Below are positions 7,950 to 17,315 of a stretch of DNA of 64,000 bases, piece by piece (position 1 is the stretch's first letter; the number at the start of each line of letters is the position of its first letter). The notes below the pieces were generated by a model. That model made no database searches, was not told the DNA's origin, and saw nothing but the letters and a program-made list of their open reading frames with translations. This DNA is from Pantoea stewartii subsp. stewartii (GTDB taxonomy: Bacteria; Pseudomonadota; Gammaproteobacteria; Enterobacterales; Enterobacteriaceae), in NCBI RefSeq assembly GCF_008801695.1, contig NZ_VZPF01000015.1, forward strand, positions 1-64,000. The letters are read 5' to 3'. Made by a program: the position numbers and the translations under genes.

Positions 7950-9464
7950 TCATACTTCAAGCGGTGATGCGCTATACGCACCGGTTGCCAGCGTCATGAT
8001 GTTTTCCTGACTGATCTCGTTACCTGCCAGTTCCCCTGCGATAGTGCCTTCATGCATCACATAGACCCGGTCACTCATGCCGACCACTTCCGGTAATTCA
8101 ATGGAGATCATCAGAATGGCCACGCCCTGCCGCGCCATATCCTGCATCATGCGGTAAATCTCGCTTTTGGCCCCGACGTCCACGCCGCGCGTCGGCTCAT
8201 CCAGGATGAGAATGCGCGGACCAATGGCAATCCAGCGGGAAATCAGCAGCTTCTGTTGGTTGCCACCGGACAGGCCTCCTGCCCGCACCAGCGCGTGGGG
8301 AACCCGGATATTGAGCACGGCAATCGCCTCGCTGGCGATCTTTCTGGCTTGACGGCGGTTCAGCATGCCGTACTGCGCATCCCGTTCCAGCGTGGCCATC
8401 ACGATGTTTTCCTGTGCAGCCATTTCGAGGAATAATCCCTGCTCTTTGCGGTTCTCGGTCAGAAAGCCAATGCCGTGCGCAATCGCTTCTCTTGGGGAGT
8501 GAATCTCTACCTTCTGGCCGTCCACCCAGATTTCACCCTGCTGAAGCCGGTGCACGCCAAAAATCAGCTGGGCCAGTTCGCTGCGTCCCGCACCAACCAG
8601 GCCGGCCAGGCCGACAATTTCGCCTGCCCGTACGTTAAGGCTACAGGGCTGTACCTTGCCGCCATCGGACAGGTTGTGCAGAGCCAGACGCACCTCGCCG
8701 CGAGGAATGGTGCGGTCTTTATTGAACAGATCTCTGAGTGGGCGTCCCACCATCATGCGCACCAGCTCGCTGGCGTTAAGGTTGTCGCGCGTCAGACTGC
8801 CGACGTACTGCCCGTCGCGCAGTACGCTGACGCGATCCGACAGCTCATACACTTCCGCCATGCGATGACTGATGTAGATAATCGCCATTCCCTGGCTGCG
8901 CAGCCGTTTGATCAGGGCAAAGAGTTGTTCAGTTTCGCGGCTGGATAAGGCGGCGGTGGGCTCATCCATCACCAGAATACGGCTGTTGCGATGCAGGGCG
9001 CGCGCAATCTCCACCTGTTGCTGCTCGGCAATGCTCAGCCTGCTGACTTTGTCCGTTGCGCTGAACTGCGCGCCTAAGTGGTTAATAACCTGCTGCGCTT
9101 CACGGGCCATCTGGTGACGCCTGACCATGCCAGCACGGGTGATTTCGCTTCCCAGAAAGATGTTTTCTGCCACGGTGAGATTTGGAGCAAGGTTGATTTC
9201 CTGATAGATCAGCGTAATCCCGGCCGCTAATGCCGCTTTCGGTCTTTTAAGCGGATACGGCTCGCCGTTGATCAACACCTCGCCGCTGGTGGCGGTATGG
9301 GCCCCTGCCAGAATCTTCATCAGGGTGCTTTTGCCCGCGCCATTCTCCCCCATCAGCGCATGCAGCTCGCCAGGATAAACGGTCAGGTCAACGCCTTTCA
9401 GTGCGTAGAAGTGGCCAAAACGCCGGGTGATCTGACGCATTTCAAGTATCGGCTTAGCTGTCAT
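7950..9464 (-). CDS. sugar ABC transporter ATPase (RbsA-type, two ATPase domains)
   Basis: 504 aa with two nucleotide-binding domains. Domain 1 has Walker [10 protein letters not shown], signature [13 protein letters not shown] and Walker [12 protein letters not shown]. Domain 2 has the degenerate Walker [10 protein letters not shown] and signature [13 protein letters not shown], as is normal for this subfamily. It is the first gene of the minus-strand operon, with an AGGAG before the ATG, and faces the histidine kinase gene across a 146-bp divergent region. Confidence 0.92.
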   Translation of the reverse strand: MTAKPILEMRQITRRFGHFYALKGVDLTVYPGELHALMGENGAGKSTLMKILAGAHTATSGEVLINGEPYPLKRPKAALAAGITLIYQEINLAPNLTVAENIFLGSEITRAGMVRRHQMAREAQQVINHLGAQFSATDKVSRLSIAEQQQVEIARALHRNSRILVMDEPTAALSSRETEQLFALIKRLRSQGMAIIYISHRMAEVYELSDRVSVLRDGQYVGSLTRDNLNASELVRMMVGRPLRDLFNKDRTIPRGEVRLALHNLSDGGKVQPCSLNVRAGEIVGLAGLVGAGRSELAQLIFGVHRLQQGEIWVDGQKVEIHSPREAIAHGIGFLTENRKEQGLFLEMAAQENIVMATLERDAQYGMLNRRQARKIASEAIAVLNIRVPHALVRAGGLSGGNQQKLLISRWIAIGPRILILDEPTRGVDVGAKSEIYRMMQDMARQGVAILMISIELPEVVGMSDRVYVMHEGTIAGELAGNEISQENIMTLATGAYSASPLEV

Positions 9465-9610
9465 CGCCCCGCTCCTGCTGATTATGGATAGCCGCGAGTT
9501 AAGCAGGAGAAGATAAATGGATAATGTCAGCGGCCATTCATATTTGTCATATTCCGCTTCGCACTCACTTTTATACTCGCCCTATCGTCGCATGGCCGGA
9601 GAGCGTATTG
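9465..9610. promoter_or_regulatory. divergent promoter region between sugar operon and sensor kinase
   Basis: The region must hold the operon promoter (minus) and the kinase promoter (plus). CATATT occurs twice as a direct repeat at 9539-9544 and 9548-9553, a possible response-regulator site. A TATACT on the plus strand near 9570 could be a -10 box for the kinase, but no good -35 is seen. Confidence 0.4.
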
Positions 9611-12211
9611 ATGCAACGCAGTTTGCCGTGGCAGGTCGGGGCGCGCGGTCGCCTGTTGCTGTCGCATTTATTAGTTGTGTGCGTCACCCTGATGGTGAGC
9701 GTGGTGGCCATTACCAGCTTTCGCCATGCCGGAAGCCTTCAGGAACAGGCTCAGGCACAGACGCTGGCCGATATGAACGGCAGCCTGGCGCTGGCGCGCA
9801 ATACCGCGAATGTCGCAATCACCGCCGTGCGGTTATCTCAGGTCGTGGGCGCGCTGGAATATCAGAGCGAATCGCGACGACTGCAGCAGAATCAGCAGGC
9901 CCTGCAACATTCACTCGCCCTGCTGGCCAGTACGCCGCTGGCTGCACGCGAGCCTGAACGCGTGGCCCGACTGCGTGCACGCAGTCTGATGCTTGAGCAG
10001 TCTGTGAGTCTGTTGCTGCGTAAGGGCCATGAACGTCATTTGCAGCGCAATCTTGTGCTCAGCGGGTTATGGCAGTCACAGCTGCTGCTGGAACGCATTA
10101 ATGACCTGGCACACCGCAACGGAACCGGCGCACCCGATTTCGCGTTGCGCCAGCAGACCGGCAGGCTACTGGATATTGCAATTCGTACGCCCTCCTCGAC
10201 CGCGGTCATCGATCAGTTGCAGCAGGTGATGACGCAATGGCGCAACGTGGTCGCATCGGGGGCGTTGGGTGACAACGTGCAGCAGTTACTGGAAACCCAA
10301 CGCAGCCTGATCCCCTTGGCGGCAGCGCTGGAACAGAGCGATCTGTCCATCGCCTATGCCACCTACCGTATCAAGGCGCTTGTAGCCGCGCTGAATGATG
10401 ACATTACCGCGTACGTTCAGCGGGTGGCCCGGCAAAGTGATCAGCGTAACATTGCCACTCACCGACAACGGGATTCGGTCAGTGGCTTTATCCTGCTTTC
10501 TGCCCTGTTGGCACTCGCCATCACCGTCTATACCGGGTACTACATCTACCGCAACCTGGGGTCCAGCCTGACCGCCATTGCCGCTGCAATGACCCGGCTG
10601 GCCCAGGGGGAACACAATGTCAGCGTGCCGGGCCTTCAGCGCCGGGATGAACTGGGCGAGCTGGCGCGCGCCTTCAACGTGTTTGCCCGTAATACCGCCT
10701 CGCTGGCCCATACGTCGCGTCTGCTAAAAGAGAAAAGTACCCAACTTGAATCCACCTTTCTGGCAATGCGTGATGGCTTTGCCCTGTTTGATAACAGCGG
10801 CGAATTGGTAGTGTGGAACGATCAGTATCCGCAGCTTCTGGGCATCGCACCGCGGGATTTGCAGCGGGGACTGCACTACCAGCATCTGCTGGCGCAGCTT
10901 GATATACACCTGCACGATCTGGCGGAACCACAGGAAGTCAGGCTGGCCGATGGCCGCACCGTAGAACTGCGCTTCAGCCCGGTCCCCCGGCGCGGTAGCG
11001 TGAATACGGTGCTGGAACGCACCTCACGGAAGGTGCTGGAAGAAGCGCTGGTACACAGTCAGAAAATGAAAGCGGTAGGTCAGCTGACCGGCGGCATCGC
11101 GCATGATTTCAACAATCTGCTGGCCGTCATTATCGGCAGCCTGGCGTTAACCGAGGGGCAACTGCCGCCCGGCCCTCTTGCGAGCCGGATAGAACGCGCC
11201 CGCCAGGCGGCGGATCGGGCAGCCCTGCTGACCCAGCGACTGCTGGCCTTTTCGCGTAAGCAAACCCTGAATCCGCATGCGGTGTCAGTCGTGTCGTTAG
11301 TGGAAAACCTGCAGGGGCTGCTGCAACATTCGCTGTTGCCCGGTCAACACCTGATTATTGATGCCCAACGGCCCGGCTGGCCTGCCTGGATTGATGCCAG
11401 TCAGTTAGAGAATGCGGTCATTAATCTGGTGGTGAATGCCAGAGATGCGATGGCCGGACAAAGCGGCGAGATCCGTCTGCGTATCTGGAACCAGCGCCGC
11501 ACTGAGCGCGGTGAAAAGCGAGACCGGGTCACCATTGAGGTCATCGATCACGGTTGCGGCATGTCAGAAGAGGTGCGTGCGCAGGTGTTTGAACCCTTCT
11601 TTACCACCAAAACAACCGGTACCGGTAGCGGCTTGGGCCTGTCGATGGTCTACGGTTTTGTTCGTCAGTCGGGCGGACAGGTAGAGCTGGAAACCGCGCC
11701 GGGCCAGGGCACCACCGTACGGCTGTTGCTGCCCCGCGCGCCCGATGTCCCGGCGGTCCGATCCGTCGCCTTGCACCCGGCGCAGCCGGATGCCGCGCAG
11801 GACCGGTTAGTTCTGGTGCTGGATGATGAACCGGCTGTGCGGCAAACCTTGTGTGAACATCTGCACCAACTGTGTTACCTGACGCTGGAGTGTGACACGG
11901 GCGAAGCGGCGCTGGCGCTGCAGCACCAGACGCCGGATATCGATTTGCTGATCAGCGATTTGATGTTGCCGGGTGAGATTAACGGTGCGGAGGTGATCCG
12001 TCAGGCACAGCAAAAGTGGCCGCAGTTGGCTACATTGCTCATCAGCGGCCAGGATCTGCGTCACCAGCCCGTCACGTTGCCGTTGTGTGAACGACTGGCG
12101 AAACCCTGGCAGGCAGCGCAGCTGGTGCAGGCGCTTCAGCGCGCCTGGCAGCGCAGCGCACGGCTTAATCGTGCCCGCCAGGCTGCCACAACGGCACCGG
12201 CTTCCCGATGA
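9611..12211 (+). CDS. hybrid sensor histidine kinase
   Basis: 867 aa from the ATG at 9611, which has GGAGAG seven bases upstream; a longer upstream reading lacks such a site. Domains: membrane segment about 15-37; a largely helical periplasmic sensor to about 289; membrane segment about 290-312; HAMP; PAS-like segment about 377-440; HisKA with phosphorylated H498 in GGIAHDFNNLL; HATPase with NLVVNARDAM, DHGCGMS and GTGSGLGLSMVYGF; and a C-terminal receiver with D783 in LLISDLMLPG. The layout recalls TorS without the final Hpt domain. It probably senses the sugar, perhaps through the binding protein, and acts on the regulator at 2580. The last 47 bp overlap convergent phnE2. Confidence 0.88.
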   Translation: MQRSLPWQVGARGRLLLSHLLVVCVTLMVSVVAITSFRHAGSLQEQAQAQTLADMNGSLALARNTANVAITAVRLSQVVGALEYQSESRRLQQNQQALQHSLALLASTPLAAREPERVARLRARSLMLEQSVSLLLRKGHERHLQRNLVLSGLWQSQLLLERINDLAHRNGTGAPDFALRQQTGRLLDIAIRTPSSTAVIDQLQQVMTQWRNVVASGALGDNVQQLLETQRSLIPLAAALEQSDLSIAYATYRIKALVAALNDDITAYVQRVARQSDQRNIATHRQRDSVSGFILLSALLALAITVYTGYYIYRNLGSSLTAIAAAMTRLAQGEHNVSVPGLQRRDELGELARAFNVFARNTASLAHTSRLLKEKSTQLESTFLAMRDGFALFDNSGELVVWNDQYPQLLGIAPRDLQRGLHYQHLLAQLDIHLHDLAEPQEVRLADGRTVELRFSPVPRRGSVNTVLERTSRKVLEEALVHSQKMKAVGQLTGGIAHDFNNLLAVIIGSLALTEGQLPPGPLASRIERARQAADRAALLTQRLLAFSRKQTLNPHAVSVVSLVENLQGLLQHSLLPGQHLIIDAQRPGWPAWIDASQLENAVINLVVNARDAMAGQSGEIRLRIWNQRRTERGEKRDRVTIEVIDHGCGMSEEVRAQVFEPFFTTKTTGTGSGLGLSMVYGFVRQSGGQVELETAPGQGTTVRLLLPRAPDVPAVRSVALHPAQPDAAQDRLVLVLDDEPAVRQTLCEHLHQLCYLTLECDTGEAALALQHQTPDIDLLISDLMLPGEINGAEVIRQAQQKWPQLATLLISGQDLRHQPVTLPLCERLAKPWQAAQLVQALQRAWQRSARLNRARQAATTAPASR

Positions 12212-13049
12212 TATAGCGTTTACGCAGGCGGCTGGAGATGGCATCCATCACCATGACCACGACAACCAGGATAATCGTCAGGAACATCACCACATCCCAG
12301 TTCCACAGGCGCATGTTCTCCGCGTACACCAGGCCGACACCGCCCGCGCCGACAAAGCCAAGCACCGCCGCAGAGCGGGTATTGGACTCGATCTGATACA
12401 GGCTCAGTGCCAGAAACTGTGGGAAGGACTGGGTGAAAATACCAAACCGGTGCTTCTGCAGACTGTTGGCGCCCAGCGCGCCCAGGCCGCGACTGGGTGA
12501 ACGCTCAACCGCTTCGTGGCCTTCGGAATAGAGCTTACCTAACAGACCAATATCCTGCAGGATAATCGCCAGCACCCCGGCCAGCGGCCCCATGCCGACC
12601 GCGCGAACAAAAATCAGGCCCCAGATCGCCATATCAATGCCGCGCAGCATATCGAACAGGCGACGCACAACAAACGCAATGGGACGGGCAATCTTGTCAT
12701 GCATCACATTACGCGCCGCCAGAAACGAGAGCGGCAGCGCCAGCAGCGTGGCGGTCAGCGTGCCGGCAAACACAATCGCCAGCGTAATGCCGACCTGAGA
12801 GAAATAGTAGCCAAACGGCCAGTTCACGAAGTCCTGCCAGACAAACATGCGCAGAAAATAGCGGCCCAGTTGCTGGCATCCTGTGAGCAGGCGGTTCCAT
12901 TCGATGCCAAACACCATAAAGAAAAAGACATAATAGAGCACCAGCGCCAGGGCCAGCATGGCAAGGCGACGCAGATAGCGGTTTTGTGCAGCAAACAGCG
13001 CGGGATGCTGCTGTTTCATCGCGCTGATATCGGGCGCAAGCGTAACCAT
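12165..13049 (-). CDS. phnE: phosphonate ABC transporter permease, second copy
   Basis: 294-aa inner-membrane permease of the PhnE family, with about six membrane segments and the permease loop (EGHEAVERSPSRGLGALGA) that contacts the ATPase; the C-terminal VGAGGVGLVY is family-typical. It is the final gene of the phn transcript and starts two bases after the first phnE. Two PhnE paralogues in tandem imply a heterodimeric channel. Its 3' end overlaps the sensor kinase gene on the other strand. Confidence 0.92.
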   Translation of the reverse strand: MVTLAPDISAMKQQHPALFAAQNRYLRRLAMLALALVLYYVFFFMVFGIEWNRLLTGCQQLGRYFLRMFVWQDFVNWPFGYYFSQVGITLAIVFAGTLTATLLALPLSFLAARNVMHDKIARPIAFVVRRLFDMLRGIDMAIWGLIFVRAVGMGPLAGVLAIILQDIGLLGKLYSEGHEAVERSPSRGLGALGANSLQKHRFGIFTQSFPQFLALSLYQIESNTRSAAVLGFVGAGGVGLVYAENMRLWNWDVVMFLTIILVVVVMVMDAISSRLRKRYIIGKPVPLWQPGGHD

Positions 13050-13051
13050 GG

Positions 13052-13906
13052 TTATTCCTCCACAACGCGACGGCGCAGGCGGCCAGAAACGGTGTCCAGT
13101 AGCGAGACCACAATCAAAATCAGTAGCAGCGTCATGCTGACCTGATCAAAGCGATCCAGTTTAATATTGGTCATTAACTCCTGACCAATGCCGCCCGCCC
13201 CCACCAGCCCCAGGATGGTCGACGAACGGAAATTAACTTCCAGGCGCATAAAGCTGTATGACAGAAAAACCGGCTTCACCTGCGGCCAGAAGGCATAGCG
13301 CATCCGTTGCAGTTTGCTGGCACCGCAGGCCGCCAGCCCGCGCACCGGTTTATCCGAGGCGGACTCGATGGCTTCATAAAACAGTTTGGTCAGGCTGCCA
13401 ATGGTGTGCAGCGCCAGCGCCAGAAAGCCGGGAATCGCTCCGATGCCAAATGCCATCACAAACATTACCGCCCAGGCCAGTTCCGGCATGGTGCGTAGAA
13501 AGGCGACAAAAGCGCGAATCGCCATGCGCAGACTGGCTGGCGTTTGTGTGTTATCGGCCGCAAAGAAGGCCAGCACGCCCACTATCACCACCGCAATCAG
13601 CGTGGAGGCCAGCGCCAGCTGCAATGTTTCCCATATCAACGGCAGCTGGATATTCAGACGATAGCCCCAGTAAGCCAGCGATCCTTCTGTCTTGCCATCC
13701 GCAAATAACACCGGCAGATGCAATACGGGCATGATTTCGTGCAGGTAATCAAAAAAGTGCGGTAAGGATTGCCAGATGGTCACGAGATTGAACTCGGCCA
13801 TATTCGCCGCTGCCAGGTAAAGCCCCACCAGCACCAGTGACCAGACGAGCGAGTCACGCTTCTGTTGGCGGCGGATGCGTTGATAATAGCGTTCGAAGTC
13901 GGTCAC
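13052..13906 (-). CDS. phnE: phosphonate ABC transporter permease, first copy
   Basis: 284-aa PhnE-family permease with a hydrophobic segment near residues 20-35 and four or five more downstream. It has the coupling-loop sequence EAIESASDKPVRGLAACGA and the motif VGAGGIGQEL. It lies between phnD and the second phnE, about 120 bp after phnD, with a strong hairpin in the gap. Full length for the family; unlike the frameshifted phnE of E. coli K-12 it reads through. Confidence 0.92.
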   Translation of the reverse strand: MTDFERYYQRIRRQQKRDSLVWSLVLVGLYLAAANMAEFNLVTIWQSLPHFFDYLHEIMPVLHLPVLFADGKTEGSLAYWGYRLNIQLPLIWETLQLALASTLIAVVIVGVLAFFAADNTQTPASLRMAIRAFVAFLRTMPELAWAVMFVMAFGIGAIPGFLALALHTIGSLTKLFYEAIESASDKPVRGLAACGASKLQRMRYAFWPQVKPVFLSYSFMRLEVNFRSSTILGLVGAGGIGQELMTNIKLDRFDQVSMTLLLILIVVSLLDTVSGRLRRRVVEE

Positions 13907-13972
13907 GGCGGTGTTCTCAGATTGATGTGTGGCAAAGTCAGCAGAGAAAGGGAAATCTGTCTGTGATAACGG

Positions 13973-13996
13973 GCCGCCCGCACCCCGGCGGGCGGC
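13973..13996. other. GC-rich intercistronic hairpin between phnD and phnE
   Basis: Arms 13973-13981 and 13988-13996 form a perfect 9-bp all-GC stem (GCCGCCCGC) with a 6-base loop and no U-tract. In binding-protein operons such stems commonly protect the upstream mRNA, so PhnD would be made in excess of the permease. That role is inferred. Confidence 0.6.
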
Positions 13997-14025
13997 TCAC
14001 TGGCTCAACGCCAACGGCTGTACCG

Positions 14026-14955
14026 TTAGCCGCGCGCGCCTTTCATCAGCTCGCGCTTCATGTCGATGATGTTCTGGAAGTCAGCCACAGAGGTTTTGCC
14101 AATGTGCTGCTGGCCGCCTACGGCTTTGGTGAAACAGGCGTGGTCGTCTTTATCCAGTTTTTTGATGGCAGCAATCACTTTCGCTTTGAAATCGGCGGGC
14201 AGTTTATTGCTCACGAGGATAGGCCCGTTAGGAATTAACGGTGACTGCCAGATGATGCGGATCTGTTTCATCAGGTCAGGATGATCCATACGGATCAGGC
14301 GGCCAAACGCACCGGAAGTGTAGCCCTTATTGTAATCCCCCACCATGGAGGTCCAGGTGACGGCGCCGTCGAACTGATTATTCAGTACGCCCAGGATGTC
14401 CTGCTCATGACCACCGGAGAAGGTTACGCTGGAAAAGAAATTGTTGTATTTGTTGTCGATGTTGCCGCCAAACAGCTTTTTAAAGGCCTGATTGGGTACC
14501 AGGAAGCCTGACGTGGAATCCGGATCGGCCATCCCAAACGATTTGCCTTTCAGATCTTCCAGCTTTTTGTAAGGACTGTCAGCTTTCACAATCACGACAG
14601 AGTGATAACCGCGAGACTGATCTTTGTCATCCACGACAATGCCGACTAAATCGACGGCTTTCGGGTCCTGAATATACACCGAGGCGTAAGACGACGGCGA
14701 CATGCTCAGCACCAGATCCACTTTGCCACCCAGCAGGCCCTGAATTACGCCGGAATAGTCGGACGAGTTGCGGATTTTGGTATCCACGTGCAGTTCTTTA
14801 TCAAAGAAGGATTTCACACACTGGTTATCACCAATCTGCTGGGTGGCGTTCTGACCGCCCAAAATGCCCAGATTCAGTTCTTTAGGTGCATCCGCTGCAT
14901 TAACGCCAAAGGTAAGCAGTGCCGTAGTCAATAACGCGAAAGCTTTGATTTTCAT
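14026..14955 (-). CDS. phnD: phosphonate-binding periplasmic protein
   Basis: 309-aa PhnD-type solute-binding protein. The start at 14955 (AAGG five bases upstream) gives a Sec signal peptide with cleavage after VNA; the mature protein begins ADAPKELNLGILGG. Conserved ligand-site features include the SSDYSGVIQGLLGGKVDL segment, SPSSYASVY and GMADPDSTSGFL. It captures phosphonates for PhnC/PhnE1/PhnE2. The gap to phnC is 25 bp, so both are probably on one transcript. Confidence 0.95.
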   Translation of the reverse strand: MKIKAFALLTTALLTFGVNAADAPKELNLGILGGQNATQQIGDNQCVKSFFDKELHVDTKIRNSSDYSGVIQGLLGGKVDLVLSMSPSSYASVYIQDPKAVDLVGIVVDDKDQSRGYHSVVIVKADSPYKKLEDLKGKSFGMADPDSTSGFLVPNQAFKKLFGGNIDNKYNNFFSSVTFSGGHEQDILGVLNNQFDGAVTWTSMVGDYNKGYTSGAFGRLIRMDHPDLMKQIRIIWQSPLIPNGPILVSNKLPADFKAKVIAAIKKLDKDDHACFTKAVGGQQHIGKTSVADFQNIIDMKRELMKGARG

Positions 14956-14980
14956 TAGCCTTGTTCTCTTGCTGTGATAG

Positions 14981-15811
14981 TTAGTGGATCTGGTTGAATT
15001 CATCGCCGTACAGCTGATGCAGCAGGCCGTCGGTCAGGTCAGAAGGATGGCCGTCAAAGAGCACCACACCGCGTTGAATCCCGATGACGCGGGTGCAGTA
15101 ACTTTTCACCAGCTCGATCGAGTGCAGGTTAACCATCACGCTGATGCCCTGTTCACTCACCTGGCGCAGAACGTCCATAATGCGGGTGGTATTTTTGGGA
15201 TCGAGAGAGGCAACCGGTTCGTCGGCCAGCAGAATTTTGGGGTTTTGCATCAGCGCCCGACAGATCGCCACGCGCTGCATTTGTCCACCTGAAAGGTTTT
15301 CGGCACGCTGTAACGCCTGCGGTAGCATGTTCATCCACTCCAGCAGTTGAATCGCGCGGGCGCGGTCGGCGTCAGAGAAGACTTTGAAAAACGATTTCAG
15401 CGTCGACGTCTGGCTGAGACGACCCAGCAGCACGTTGGTCAGCACGTCAAGACGCGGCACCAGGCAGAAATCCTGAAAAATCATGCCGCACTGCGCACGC
15501 CATTCGCGCATCTGGCGGCTACTGAGGTTGACCACATTGCGATCGGCTTCGCCGTGATGCAGGCTGATGATTGCGCCCTGCGAGGCCGAAATGGTGCCGT
15601 TCAGCATATGCAGCAATGTCGATTTGCCTGCGCCAGAGCGACCAATCACCGCCACTAATTCACCCGCATGCAAATCGAAACTGACATTATCGAGGACTTT
15701 GTTGCTACCGTAGGCTTTGCTCAATCCCTGAACAGATAACACTTTTTGCCCGCCGGAGTGGGTCAACGACGTGACGTTATCGACCACCGTTTTCAGCAGT
15801 GCCTGTGCCAT
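14981..15811 (-). CDS. phnC: phosphonate ABC transporter ATPase
   Basis: 276 aa with Walker [10 protein letters not shown], signature [13 protein letters not shown] and Walker [14 protein letters not shown]. The start at 15811 is chosen because GGAGA lies six bases upstream; the longer frame has no site. It has an N-terminal extension of about twenty residues before the core. It begins the phnC-D-E1-E2 transport block, preceded by a 200-bp gap with a PhoB-type promoter (15968-16014). Confidence 0.95.
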   Translation of the reverse strand: MAQALLKTVVDNVTSLTHSGGQKVLSVQGLSKAYGSNKVLDNVSFDLHAGELVAVIGRSGAGKSTLLHMLNGTISASQGAIISLHHGEADRNVVNLSSRQMREWRAQCGMIFQDFCLVPRLDVLTNVLLGRLSQTSTLKSFFKVFSDADRARAIQLLEWMNMLPQALQRAENLSGGQMQRVAICRALMQNPKILLADEPVASLDPKNTTRIMDVLRQVSEQGISVMVNLHSIELVKSYCTRVIGIQRGVVLFDGHPSDLTDGLLHQLYGDEFNQIH

Positions 15812-15967
15812 GATGTTCTCCGTTGTTCCAGTTAACGTTCTGTGCACCCGACGCTGAATCCGGGGCTTCATTACCCTGTCTGGCCCGTACCTGTTGGCTC
15901 AGTGCCTTTGCTGGCAGCAGGGACAGCAGGCCCTGCTCACGCAGCAGGAACCTGACGAGAGACCGCT

Positions 15968-16014
15968 ATATTAAGAACACCGGGGATGAAAGCTGTATTA
16001 CGGTTATGTGATTA
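15968..16014 (-). promoter_or_regulatory. PhoB-box promoter for phnCDE1E2
   Basis: Minus strand 16003-15986 reads CCGTAATACAGCTTTCAT, 13 of 18 matches to the Pho-box consensus. A further half-site TAATCAC lies 11 bp upstream, overlapping the phnP stop codon. TAATAT, a good -10, begins twelve bases after the box (15968-15973). This spacing fits PhoB-activated promoters that lack a -35. Confidence 0.65.
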
Positions 16015-16782
16015 AACGATGACAGGCAAAACGGCGTCCAGAGACAGCGACAGGCCGTCATGCGCCGCCTGCACCGAGGTCGGTAGCGGATGCTCGGCCA
16101 GCCAGTTGTCCATATCGTGACTCAGATGAATCAGCCAGGCCTGGTGGGGTTTCAGTGCCTCGATGATGGTCAGGGCCGCGGTCACATCGTTATGGTTACG
16201 CCCGCCCTGACCGGGGGGATCGTTGCAGTCCACCACCAGGTGGTCCAGCGTTTGTCCACGAAGGAAATCCGCGGTATCCGGCGGCAGACCGCAGGTATCA
16301 CACAGCCAGGCCAGCCGGGCACCGTGCCAGTCAAACAGATAGCCATGCGTAAGCCGTGAATGCTGGAGTGGTAAGGGCGTCACCCGCAGGTCGCCAAATG
16401 ACTGGGCCACGAAGGGGGTTAACGCGGGCCGGAAATCCAGTAAGCCGGGATGTTTAAACAAGTCGTCACAGCCCTTTTCATCCGGCGGCCCCCAGACGGG
16501 AATCGGTTTCCCTTTGCCCCAGCGCAGGGTAAATAAGCCCTGCACATGATCCATATGATAGTGCGTCAGCAGAATCCGGTTGATATCCTCAGGCTGAAAC
16601 CGTTCTGCCAGCAAGGGTAAGCCCGCATCCAGTAAAATACGTTCACGTCCGGCTTCGATTAACGCGCTTGTAGGCGCGCGGCGATAACGGGCAAACTGAC
16701 GGGCGCGCAAACAGGCGCCACAGTCACAACCGAACACGGGTGCCCCGGTTACGCCGCCCGTACCGAGCAGGGTCAGTTTCAT
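16012..16782 (-). CDS. phnP: phosphoribosyl 1,2-cyclic phosphate phosphodiesterase
   Basis: 256-aa metallo-beta-lactamase-fold enzyme that opens 5-phosphoribosyl 1,2-cyclic phosphate, the product of C-P lyase, to ribose 1,5-bisphosphate. Seen: the structural zinc cysteines in FGCDCGACLRAR, the di-metal motif THYHMDH near residue 75, CDTCG, and the late IHLSHDMDN. The start overlaps phnN by four bases. Length matches E. coli PhnP. Confidence 0.95.
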   Translation of the reverse strand: MKLTLLGTGGVTGAPVFGCDCGACLRARQFARYRRAPTSALIEAGRERILLDAGLPLLAERFQPEDINRILLTHYHMDHVQGLFTLRWGKGKPIPVWGPPDEKGCDDLFKHPGLLDFRPALTPFVAQSFGDLRVTPLPLQHSRLTHGYLFDWHGARLAWLCDTCGLPPDTADFLRGQTLDHLVVDCNDPPGQGGRNHNDVTAALTIIEALKPHQAWLIHLSHDMDNWLAEHPLPTSVQAAHDGLSLSLDAVLPVIV

Positions 16783-17315
16783 GAGGCGCCCTCCAGCAGC
16801 TGACGTAACTGTTGTACGGTCTCTTCGAGTGCGCCATCGTTATTCAGCCGCAGGCACCCTTCTGGCTGATGCCGGTCAGCCCGTGCCAGCCGTTGGGCGA
16901 TCGCCGCTTCGCTCTCACGGCCACGCTGGCGTAACCGTGCGGCCAGTACCGCAGACGACACCTCAAGGCATAGCGGTAACAGTCGCGTGCCGTAACGTGC
17001 CCGGACGTGTTCCAGATGCTGGCGCGATCCGTTGACCAGCACGTTTTGCCCGCACGCCAGCCAGTGGTCGATTTCACTGCCCACGCCATAATAAAAACCG
17101 TGCGCCTGCCAGCTGACGGCAAATAACCCCAGCGCATCGCGCCGGATAAATTCCGCTTCCGTCAGGGCGATATGGTTTTCGCCCCCTACATCATGGGGGC
17201 GCGTAATATAGCGATGAGCAATCAGCAAGCCCTCAGGCGGTGCCTCGCGCAGCCGGTCCAGCAGGCTGTCTTTGCCTGAACCGGACGGGCCGATAAGCCA
17301 GATGAGCCGGGCCAT
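16779..17315 (-). CDS. phnN: ribose 1,5-bisphosphate phosphokinase
   Basis: 178-aa P-loop kinase converting ribose 1,5-bisphosphate to PRPP, the last step of the C-P lyase pathway. Walker A GPSGSGKDS is at residues 8-16, and the fold resembles guanylate kinase (RYITRPHDVGGENH, GFYYGVGSEID). The start overlaps the phnM stop by one base. It is co-transcribed with phnM and phnP. Confidence 0.95.
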   Translation of the reverse strand: MARLIWLIGPSGSGKDSLLDRLREAPPEGLLIAHRYITRPHDVGGENHIALTEAEFIRRDALGLFAVSWQAHGFYYGVGSEIDHWLACGQNVLVNGSRQHLEHVRARYGTRLLPLCLEVSSAVLAARLRQRGRESEAAIAQRLARADRHQPEGCLRLNNDGALEETVQQLRQLLEGAS

